A DNA stretch of 37,048 nucleotides from IMG/VR virus record IMGVR_UViG_3300010883_000144, positions 1 to 37,048 of that record. The stretch is one strand, 5' to 3'. Of the stretch, positions 1 through 6,092 are shown one piece after another; the stretch's first letter is position 1, and every line of letters begins with the position of its first letter. Source of the DNA: a virus. The position numbers and the translations under genes are program-made. The notes below the pieces were generated by a model. The model was given only the letters and a program-made list of their open reading frames with translations, searched no databases and had not been told where the DNA came from.

Positions 1-738
1 AAGCGCGGTATATTCGTCACCATCCTCGATCTCAGAAATCAGCTGCGGATCGAAATCTAAAAGACGAAGATCTTGACCCGAAGCAGTCAGCAATTGGGGC
101 TTTGCCCCGCCGGTGTGTGCCGCCCAAGTATCATTCGAACCGAAAGCGCCGAGCTTAAGCAGCGTTGCGGCTGATTGGGACCCATCGCCGGCATCGAGAG
201 CTGTTTCAGCTAACTGCACAGCTAACTTTTCAACACGATTCTTAGAGTAACCGGTACCAGTAAGATCGTGCTGACCACCGACACCAGTTGCACCACCGTT
301 CTTACCCGGATTAACTGGGCCACCGTAGATGGAATCACCCTGCGAGTAAGCATTAGTGGCTGCTTCGCCAATGTCACCACCGACGTCTGAACCATACGTG
401 TAATCCAGATAGAAGAGCAGGCCTGACGGCAGGCTCATCGGCTGGATCGAGACAATCTCGTTGGCGATCAAACCACCGAAGACTCGACGGACGATCGGAA
501 ACGCGATATTCGTGAAACCACGAATATCAGCGCCAGCACCATCACCACCAAGTGTTGATGCTTCGCGCAATGCCTGACCCGCTTGGTTCTCCAAGAGGGT
601 GGCCATGTTCTCGCGGTTAGTCCCCTCAAGGCCGCGAAGGAGACCAGTACGGCCCCACTTTTCTAACAGTCGACGATTTCCAGTACCAACATTGCGTGCT
701 TTGATACCCTCCGTCAACTGACTTAATGAAAAACTCAT
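1..738 (-). CDS. Major capsid protein, gp23-like (N-terminal 246 aa; truncated by window edge)
   Basis: This is the main building block of the phage head shell, a HK97-fold protein of the T4 gp23 family. The frame is open from ATG at 738 to base 1, so the C-terminal half lies outside the window. A strong ribosome site (AAGGAG) sits about 10 bases before the ATG. Residues about 60-115 match the family signature: a Gly-Gly-Asp turn, then IVRRVFGGLIANEIVSIQPM and LPSGLLFYLDYTYG, which parallel the T4 IVxxQPMxxPxG region. LREA at residues 57-60, just before LGGDG, lines up with the T4 maturation site LTE/A, so residues 1-59 are probably a propeptide. Codon use is biased to GGT, CGT and GAC and the gene looks more GC-rich than its neighbours, as expected for the most abundant protein. 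It follows the scaffold gene by 35 bases. Identity is sure; the exact cleavage point is inference. Confidence 0.95.
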   Translation of the reverse strand, partial: MSFSLSQLTEGIKARNVGTGNRRLLEKWGRTGLLRGLEGTNRENMATLLENQAGQALREASTLGGDGAGADIRGFTNIAFPIVRRVFGGLIANEIVSIQPMSLPSGLLFYLDYTYGSDVGGDIGEAATNAYSQGDSIYGGPVNPGKNGGATGVGGQHDLTGTGYSKNRVEKLAVQLAETALDAGDGSQSAATLLKLGAFGSNDTWAAHTGGAKPQLLTASGQDLRLLDFDPQLISEIEDGDEYTAL

Positions 739-773
739 TATATTTTTCTCCTTTTGTTCATTAAATAAGTTGG

Positions 774-2420
774 TTATTTTCTAATGCCAGCCAATGTTGC
801 CCATCGCTGTGCCACTGTATCCTCATTAAGAGAGGCGGAACCCCTCCGAGTTGACTTGCTGGCGGACGACAACAGTTTCCGACTACCCGCGGACTCGTTC
901 ATCTTACGATTACGAGTTCGCTTAACTAAAGACTTTGCAAGTCCCTGGTAAAGGAACTTAGCCTCACGAATGGTCTTGGCATTATCTAGAGCCTCGACAA
1001 TGGCACGCTGCTGCTTCTGTGTCACATTAGTGTTTTGCATAAGTTTATTCACATATAAAAGCTTGGCGTTAAATAGATTCATCTCTGTAAGCTGCTTGCG
1101 CAACTTCTTGTTCTCAGTCTGTATCTGAGCGCTTCGACGCTGGTTAGCCCGAGGCGCATGATTTCTGCGACGCGGTTGCCGGCGGCGGCGGTTTTCGACT
1201 GTCGGGGCAGGTGCATCACCTAGCTCGTCAGCCAAAGCATTCAACAGATCATCTTCGTCAACGTCGACGAACATGTCTCCCTCATCGGATCCACCACCAA
1301 AGTTATCTAAAACTCCGGGGTCGACGCCATCACTCTCTCGAAGTTTGCGAAGACGACGGATTTCACGGCGAAGGATGTTTTCATCGATCTCGTAAACCTC
1401 GTCAGTTGCTTCTGCGTCATCGGCCTCATCGACCTCTTCTTCATCAGCTTCGCCTAAGTGAATCTCTCCGAGATCAATCTCTTCCTCTTCACCGTCTTCT
1501 TCCACTTCTTCCTCTTCTCCCTCTTCTCCCTCTTCACCGACGACAACGTCGAGTCCAAGAGCGGTGCCCAAGTCTTCAAGTGCTGTAGATGCGGCATCGA
1601 CGTCAACGTCTTCAGCGGCAGCTTCTTCTTCGCCACCAAGCTCGTCGTCGTCAAATTCCTCATCTTCTTCTCTCATCCCATAAATTTCGTCTACATCTCC
1701 GTCGTCAATTTCGAACAGTCGGCGGAATATAGCGCTGCTTCTTCTAGTCATTTCTTTGATCTCCTTTATCGTTTTTATGTAAGAAGTAGTTAATCGATCG
1801 TTTGCCCCTTCTTTGAGGAGCAGCCTCTTAATCAACAAAGCCTCAGAAAGCAATTCCTGATATGCTTTTTTTATCAGAGTCCGTTGCTTTTCATTAAGCT
1901 TATTGAACTGGAGGCCTTGAAGCATTGCATCCATCCTTTTCGCCTGGCGTCTTACAGAATTACACGTTTCCCTAAGATTTACTTTGCCTGACACTGCGGT
2001 TGAACGAGTTCTTGTCCCAAGAGCGCGGCGTCGGCCGCGACCTTCAGCAACGGAAATATTAACATCCCCCTGCGCATTTACCGTCACGGTCGTATTTTCG
2101 TCTTCTTCATCGAACGACTCGTCTTCTGGTGCGGGGGGTTCTAGTAGCTCATCTTCTGGAAGAGGTTCCATCATCTCATCTTCCAGATCAAGTAGAATAG
2201 TGGCATCAACTTCACCTTCGTCTTCCAACGAAGCTAAATCAACACCAGTCAGTTCTTCATCTTCAATGGGTTCATCTTCGACACCCATTATCTGTGCTTC
2301 GATCAAAGCCTTTATTCGGGGCGTTACTGCCTCGATAATTTTGTTCTTAGCGTTCTGTTCCGCCATCTCTCGAAGCTGTTTTGCTTCAGCTATGGCTTCT
2401 GCATATAAGTTGTTTGACAT
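774..2420 (-). CDS. Prohead core scaffold protein, gp22-like (548 aa)
   Basis: This is the likely internal scaffold on which the capsid assembles before being digested by the prohead protease. The call rests on position directly upstream of the capsid gene and on composition. Residues 1-45 form a charged helix, residues about 45-110 are acidic and Pro/Glu-rich, and a basic patch (RGRRRALGTRTRS) lies near 130-142. A helical, coiled-coil-like segment covers about 150-240, a very acidic tract about 240-345 contains Glu-rich repeats, and a basic helical C-terminal domain covers about 410-548. It ends in QRWATLAGIRK, a short Trp-Ala-Thr-Leu-Ala peptide also found at the end of the 135-aa protein. 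Many (L/I)xE sites suit the gp21-type protease, such as LIEA near residue 40. At 548 aa it is about twice the length of T4 gp22 (about 270 aa). ATG at 2420 has AGGTGG upstream. The scaffold role is inferred, not shown by a catalytic motif. Confidence 0.8.
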   Translation of the reverse strand: MSNNLYAEAIAEAKQLREMAEQNAKNKIIEAVTPRIKALIEAQIMGVEDEPIEDEELTGVDLASLEDEGEVDATILLDLEDEMMEPLPEDELLEPPAPEDESFDEEDENTTVTVNAQGDVNISVAEGRGRRRALGTRTRSTAVSGKVNLRETCNSVRRQAKRMDAMLQGLQFNKLNEKQRTLIKKAYQELLSEALLIKRLLLKEGANDRLTTSYIKTIKEIKEMTRRSSAIFRRLFEIDDGDVDEIYGMREEDEEFDDDELGGEEEAAAEDVDVDAASTALEDLGTALGLDVVVGEEGEEGEEEEVEEDGEEEEIDLGEIHLGEADEEEVDEADDAEATDEVYEIDENILRREIRRLRKLRESDGVDPGVLDNFGGGSDEGDMFVDVDEDDLLNALADELGDAPAPTVENRRRRQPRRRNHAPRANQRRSAQIQTENKKLRKQLTEMNLFNAKLLYVNKLMQNTNVTQKQQRAIVEALDNAKTIREAKFLYQGLAKSLVKRTRNRKMNESAGSRKLLSSASKSTRRGSASLNEDTVAQRWATLAGIRK

Positions 2421-2443
2421 ATTACCACCTATGATCTACTAAT

Positions 2444-2476
2444 TGGTAAATATCGACGAGAAATCAAAATTTACCA
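2444..2476 (-). promoter_or_regulatory. Hairpin in the leader of the scaffold gene
   Basis: The 81-base gap between the 185-aa gene and the scaffold gene holds a perfect 8-base inverted repeat (TGGTAAAT at 2444-2451 against ATTTACCA at 2469-2476) with a 17-base loop. It is the largest gap in the window. No U-tract follows on the transcribed strand, so it is not a classic terminator. It could be a leader structure, an RNase processing site or a pausing site. The stem is AT-rich, so stability is modest. Confidence 0.4.
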
Positions 2477-2501
2477 TTTTTCAATTATTTTATTAAAAAA
2501 A

Positions 2502-3059
2502 TTATCTTTCACTATCAAGCATTTTCTTGATAACCATCCTCACGCGTACCATTGGTAACGCATCAATATCTTCGATGCCTTTGATATCATCGTACGTTAT
2601 ATCCCTATCTGGGCCCATAGACCGGTGCGGATGGCTATATCCTATCGTACTTCCCAATTGCTGTAAACTGCTGGGTGAAGACGAAGTTGGTTCTAGCGTA
2701 CCACCACCGACTTGAATTCTTTTTTTATAAAGACTTGGAATGGGTGATATGCTTTTTCCTGTTACTTTCTCGCTAAGTTTGCTATTACCAGCAGCATAAT
2801 AAAAAGGATCAGTACCCTTCATCGCAAGAAAATCGCTAGCTAAATAACCGTTAATTATTTTCCTTAATTTATTCTGAATTTCGATTGGTATATCGGAAAT
2901 ATCTTCGTCTTCGTAAACGTCAGGAACAGGATAGGGAAACCGAGAAGATTTTTGGCGTGATTTGTGGAACCGGAGTTCTTTTTGGCTATAGCCAAGGCCG
3001 GCCCGATCATTTGGGCCGGCCCCGGGCCTGCTGTTACCAAGAGAAGCAGGTTGAGTCAT
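2502..3059 (-). CDS. Head-region protein of unknown function (185 aa)
   Basis: Not recognised. It lies between a Pro/Gly-rich protein and the scaffold, so a minor head or core role is likely by position. The first 25 residues are Gly/Pro/Ala-rich and encoded by unusually GC-rich DNA containing a strong hairpin (2996-3021). Residues about 45-75 contain an acidic turn (VYEDEDISDIP) and a helix, and the middle (about 110-145) is Gly/Ser/Pro-rich and probably disordered. The C-terminus (about 150-185) is a charged helix, DDIKGIEDIDALPMVRVRM followed by a basic end. No membrane segment or signal peptide is seen. ATG at 3059 lies 6 bases after the previous stop with only a weak ribosome site (GGTAAG), so translational coupling is possible. 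Confidence 0.75.
   Translation of the reverse strand: MTQPASLGNSRPGAGPNDRAGLGYSQKELRFHKSRQKSSRFPYPVPDVYEDEDISDIPIEIQNKLRKIINGYLASDFLAMKGTDPFYYAAGNSKLSEKVTGKSISPIPSLYKKRIQVGGGTLEPTSSSPSSLQQLGSTIGYSHPHRSMGPDRDITYDDIKGIEDIDALPMVRVRMVIKKMLDSER
2996..3021. repeat. Perfect 9-bp GC inverted repeat inside the 185-aa gene
   Basis: GGCCGGCCC (2996-3004) is followed by an 8-base loop (GATCATTT) and its exact complement GGGCCGGCC (3013-3021). The stem is entirely G/C in a locally AT-rich genome. It falls at roughly codons 13-22 of the 185-aa gene, where it encodes Arg-Pro-Gly-Ala-Gly-Pro to Ala-Gly-Leu. The transcript would form a very stable hairpin soon after the start codon. Confidence 0.8.
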
Positions 3060-3065
3060 AGTAAA

Positions 3066-3539
3066 TTACTTACCGACACCCTTGCCCAATTTATAATCCC
3101 CAAGCGTGTGACGTGCTTGCTTTTCTGATGTCCCTTTTGGACTCTCTAAAGCTCCCACACCGGTAAATGGAGTAGAACTTGGCGTTTGACCGTAACCATC
3201 AGGAGGGGGAGGCTGATTGGTTGGATCAGATCCTTCTCCTGGGGAAGTGATATTCGGAACCCAAGGACTGGCTGGGAGTCCTCCTCCACCGGTCTCAACT
3301 TCTTCCATATTTGGGGCATCGGAATAGTCTACGTCATGAGTTCCAAAAGTATGACCCCCATCATTAATCTGTCCACCAAGACAGCGCGCTTGAAAATCTT
3401 TTCTTACGTCCTCGTCTTTCATATCATGTAAAGGCGAGCCTGGAAAGGCTGCCTTCAAAGTCAAATCATCTCGAGCTCCTAGCGAACGTGAACTAGGTTC
3501 TCCTTTAATTTCTACAACACCTTGTGTGTGAGTTGGCAT
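3066..3539 (-). CDS. Pro/Gly-rich putative virion protein (157 aa)
   Basis: No function can be assigned. The protein is low in hydrophobic residues, with a Gly/Pro-rich centre at about 80-125 (SPWVPNITSPGEG, then a Pro-rich QPPPPDGYG), followed by Ser/Thr-Pro repeats and a basic end (DYKLGKGVGK). It looks mostly disordered. Similar short Pro-rich proteins with a PWVPN-like segment occur, as far as I recall, near capsid genes of other T4-like phages, but no role is known to me. ATG at 3539 has a strong AAGGAG site, suggesting good expression. It sits inside the head-gene run between the 91-aa and 185-aa genes. A capsid-associated or internal head protein is the best guess. Confidence 0.75.
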   Translation of the reverse strand: MPTHTQGVVEIKGEPSSRSLGARDDLTLKAAFPGSPLHDMKDEDVRKDFQARCLGGQINDGGHTFGTHDVDYSDAPNMEEVETGGGGLPASPWVPNITSPGEGSDPTNQPPPPDGYGQTPSSTPFTGVGALESPKGTSEKQARHTLGDYKLGKGVGK

Positions 3540-3551
3540 CTACATATCTCC

Positions 3552-3827
3552 TTATTTAGAAAGCTTTTTTAACAAGTACTTTTTCTTTCCCATGATCTTT
3601 GCAAGAGTTTTACGAATCTTTGATTCTGAAATCTTTAAAGCTTTCAAGTGATCGAGATCTTTCTCAAGAGCACCCGCTAAATTCTCAGCTTCAACTTCTT
3701 CGGCATTAACTTTGGCTGGGTCTTCTTCGCCCTGTTCAAGTGTCTCAGAGATACGAGCATGCTCTACTTGAATCATCTTACGAATAATCCTGGGGGTTAA
3801 CTTAACTGACTTTCTTGACTTTCTCAT
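3552..3827 (-). CDS. Small basic helical head-region protein (91 aa)
   Basis: Unrecognised. The N-terminus is strongly basic (RKSRKSVKLTPRIIRKM), the middle is acidic and helical (about 27-58), and the C-terminus is a Lys-rich helix (MGKKKYLLKKLSK). The protein is almost wholly predicted helical with no Cys and no membrane segment. Size, charge pattern and place between the core protein and capsid genes resemble the small prohead core proteins of T4 (gp67/gp68), but no sequence match is claimed. ATG at 3827 is preceded by GGAG at normal spacing. DNA contact or core packing would both fit. Confidence 0.75.
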   Translation of the reverse strand: MRKSRKSVKLTPRIIRKMIQVEHARISETLEQGEEDPAKVNAEEVEAENLAGALEKDLDHLKALKISESKIRKTLAKIMGKKKYLLKKLSK

Positions 3828-3858
3828 AAACGTACTCCAAATAAAACGCTCTATATTA

Positions 3859-4266
3859 TTACTTATGTTGCCCGGGCAGATTCTTTTCTGAAAATGCTAA
3901 TGTTGCCCAGTTGTTTGCAGCTTCACTGAACATATCGGTGGGATCATTCTGGTCTACTGCTTGCGAAATAGCATCTCTAGCTAATACCCGGGGATTGCTT
4001 TCAGCGTTAGTCTGTTCTTGTAGCGTTGTCCTAGCGGTATCAGCAAAGATGCTCTGCATCAGTGGATCATCCGTCAAACCCTTGATAGTCTCGGGTATCA
4101 CTTTCTTTTTAGCAACCGGTTTCTTACGACGAACTGGTACTTTCTTCGCTGCTACTTTTTTTGATTCGTGTATTTTATTGTTAGATCCGACCAAGCCCTC
4201 GCTTAGGATCTCGACCAAACACTCTTTTACCAAACTCTTCAAAACTGATCTACTTACTTTAGACAT
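3859..4266 (-). CDS. Putative prohead core protein (135 aa) with C-terminal WATLA motif
   Basis: The start is placed at ATG 4266 rather than the upstream in-frame GTG at 4278, because this ATG follows the preceding stop by one base (TAA A ATG) and has AGGTG about 10 bases upstream. Residues 1-25 form an amphipathic helix (SVLKSLVKECLVEILSEGL) containing LSE/G, a plausible gp21-type cleavage site after residue 23. Residues about 38-60 are very basic with repeated KKVP/KKP blocks. The second half is helical, and the end carries ANNWATLAFSEKN, sharing Trp-Ala-Thr-Leu-Ala with the scaffold C-terminus. The shared tail and location suggest a second core component that contacts the same partner as the scaffold. 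The function is inferred. Confidence 0.75.
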   Translation of the reverse strand: MSKVSRSVLKSLVKECLVEILSEGLVGSNNKIHESKKVAAKKVPVRRKKPVAKKKVIPETIKGLTDDPLMQSIFADTARTTLQEQTNAESNPRVLARDAISQAVDQNDPTDMFSEAANNWATLAFSEKNLPGQHK

Positions 4267-4267
4267 T

Positions 4268-4630
4268 TTACGCAGCACCTATGCCCGGTAACCCAGTAAT
4301 ATCTGGAAAATCTGATGCAATTACGTTTGTTAACCCAGCTAAAACTGTAACTGGACCAGTAGAAGTTAACCAAAGCCCTTTGCATTTAATCTCTAGCCGA
4401 CCAGAAGTTGTGCCGGCGGGGATTATAAAATAACGATTATTCCCTATTCCATTAGAAGCAAATGCAACGTGAACATCGTGCGTCGTGGCAGAAATAAAAA
4501 CAAACCTTGTCGAATACGGAAACGTAACAGACGTATTTGCACCGCTAGCATACCTAATATGCCATGGAATAGAACTTTGTTGGTATTCTGCCGCGTGGCC
4601 ATGGTGAGCGCGGGGGTTATCTAAAGACAT
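4268..4630 (-). CDS. Small beta-rich putative head decoration protein (120 aa)
   Basis: Unrecognised by family. After a short His-containing N-terminus (residues 1-20) the chain alternates hydrophobic beta-like stretches (VTFPYSTRFVFISAT, VHVAFA, RYFIIPAG, RLEIKCKGLWLT, VTVLAGL) with turns, as in a small beta-sandwich. The C-terminus is Gly/Pro-rich. No catalytic motif, signal peptide or membrane helix is visible. ATG at 4630 overlaps the protease stop by one base (TAATG) and the end of the protease gene supplies a strong GGAGGATGAG ribosome site, implying high and coupled expression. A capsid-surface decoration or stabilising protein would fit the fold and position, but this is inference only. 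Confidence 0.75.
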   Translation of the reverse strand: MSLDNPRAHHGHAAEYQQSSIPWHIRYASGANTSVTFPYSTRFVFISATTHDVHVAFASNGIGNNRYFIIPAGTTSGRLEIKCKGLWLTSTGPVTVLAGLTNVIASDFPDITGLPGIGAA

Positions 4631-5238
4631 TACTCATCCTCCCAAGAAAGGATGTCGTTAAACACCCTATCTATTCTATCGGACTTATTAAAGAATGTAT
4701 TCAGCTCATTCTCGTTAATCTCTTTTCCCTCGCTCATCATGAATGCACCAGGAGTTGAAGGTTCTGAAACGAAATCCCAACAGATCAACTGAAAATCATC
4801 TTGGACGACTTGGTGGTCGCCGCTCTTTTTGGTAGAACCGACACCTCGTGACGAGATGCCGAGCGTGACACCTGACTCAACAAGACTTTGAAGTATCTTT
4901 CCGGCGGGAGTGTCCAGCAACTCGACAGAGCCGTAAACAGTATCACCTTCTATAGTAGCTTCCCTGATAATGTGAGAAACATTCTTCAGTTCAACGACGC
5001 TGCTATCGGGGTGGTCACATTCACCAAGAGCTCGATTCTCTTGAATGAATTTCTGGTAATTCCTGATCTCTCTTTCTAAGATCGGTTTAGGATAGATTCG
5101 ACCGTTCTGATTCAACGTTCCAGCTTTTTGAAGTACACCTCTTAGAACGATTTTGCCGGCGTTCTCAAGCCGAGATTCGTTCACCATTTCAGAAGTATAC
5201 TCAAACTGAGACCAATTTGTCAATAATTTTCTACTCAT
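4630..5238 (-). CDS. Prohead maturation protease, gp21-like (202 aa)
   Basis: This is a serine protease acting inside the prohead to digest the scaffold and trim capsid proteins after (L/I)xE sites (family knowledge from T4 gp21). The sequence shows the herpesvirus-assemblin-like fold of this family: VLRGVLQKAGTLNQNGRIYP at about 31-50, the histidine motif GECDHPDS with H76, and the serine motif TLGISSRGVGS with S129/S130. A downstream WDFVSEPSTPGA completes the conserved core at about 153-165. Length agrees with T4 gp21 (about 212 aa). ATG at 5238 has AAGGA upstream and follows the preceding stop by one base. It sits, as in T4, between portal and scaffold genes. Likely substrates in this window are the capsid protein, the scaffold and the 135-aa protein. 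Confidence 0.93.
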   Translation of the reverse strand: MSRKLLTNWSQFEYTSEMVNESRLENAGKIVLRGVLQKAGTLNQNGRIYPKPILEREIRNYQKFIQENRALGECDHPDSSVVELKNVSHIIREATIEGDTVYGSVELLDTPAGKILQSLVESGVTLGISSRGVGSTKKSGDHQVVQDDFQLICWDFVSEPSTPGAFMMSEGKEINENELNTFFNKSDRIDRVFNDILSWEDE

Positions 5239-5239
5239 T

Positions 5240-6073
5240 TTAATTCCTTAGCTCGTTGCTTAGCTTCATGACGGTCAAGTAACGAGAGACGATGTCATCA
5301 TCGATATTCTCAACGGGAAGACCCTCAACTCTTTCTTGGACCAATTTGATCTTTGATTTAACTATATCGCTATCGCATGAAGTAGAGTAAACTCTTAGCT
5401 CTCTCAAGCAATCCCTTTTCCTGTTCTCAAAAATCTTTGCGACTTTTTCTTCTTGGTCCATTGAGAAGATGTAATCTTGCAATAAGTTAGTTTGCTCTGG
5501 CAAAAGCTCATTCGTAAAAGCATCGTTAAACTTCCTAGTCATGATATTAACAGTTAAATTGTTAACGTCTTCTGTTTTTAACTCTTGCAAGTTAACAGCT
5601 TTTTTCTCTTGAACTAGCCAATTGTGCAGTTTAGCTTCATAGATTGCTTGAGAATCAATAGATGACTCATTTGATCGCCAACTATCAAGCAGCCGTTGAA
5701 TAGTCGCCAAAGTCTTATAACTAGAAACCCTTTGGCTATAAAATTTCAGATCATTAAAAGAGTAATTGATTTCGTGAATCAACGAAGACTTCTCTTTGTG
5801 AAGTTTTGCAGAATCGAAAGTGTTAGCAGCGGCCTTTGCTTCTCCGATAATCCTAGTCGCTAGACTTTCCGATGGCATTGTTGTGCTGTATAGCGCATTG
5901 AACAATCGATACTCTTTGTAGATCTCGGTACCGGGTTTGAAATACTTATTCGTAATCTTTAAAACTTTTTCTACTTTAATTTGATCGTTTTCAATTAAAG
6001 CAGAAGATGCGTAACGTACCAATTGCTCAAATATGATACCCACGTTTCTTTTCTTATTGTGACTTCTTGTCAT
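5240..6073 (-). CDS. Conserved-looking head-region protein, unknown function (277 aa)
   Basis: The start is set at ATG 6073 because AAGGA lies 7 bases upstream and the gene then follows the portal stop by 19 bases; an in-frame ATG at 6124 would overlap the portal. The protein begins with a basic tip (MTRSHNKKRN) and is otherwise almost entirely alpha-helical: VGIIFEQLVRYASSALIEND, a middle with ATIQRLLDSWRSNES at about 145-160, and a charged C-terminal helix. No Cys cluster, catalytic motif or membrane helix is seen. It lies between portal and protease, where T4 carries the core genes 67 and 68, but it is much longer than either and I do not recognise it as homologous. A core or portal-associated role is a positional guess. 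Confidence 0.8.
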   Translation of the reverse strand: MTRSHNKKRNVGIIFEQLVRYASSALIENDQIKVEKVLKITNKYFKPGTEIYKEYRLFNALYSTTMPSESLATRIIGEAKAAANTFDSAKLHKEKSSLIHEINYSFNDLKFYSQRVSSYKTLATIQRLLDSWRSNESSIDSQAIYEAKLHNWLVQEKKAVNLQELKTEDVNNLTVNIMTRKFNDAFTNELLPEQTNLLQDYIFSMDQEEKVAKIFENRKRDCLRELRVYSTSCDSDIVKSKIKLVQERVEGLPVENIDDDIVSRYLTVMKLSNELRN

Positions 6074-6092
6074 TATATTTCCTTCGTCAAAT

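Noticed and set aside
1480-1545. Pyrimidine-rich triplet tract resembling a microsatellite
   Set aside because: It is explained by the Glu-rich stretch of the scaffold using GAA/GAG codons and is not a perfect tandem repeat.
1984-2442. Plus-strand open frame of 152 codons opposite the scaffold gene
   Set aside because: Its Ser-rich protein is the mirror of the Glu/Asp-rich scaffold codons; no family features, and all neighbours read the other way.
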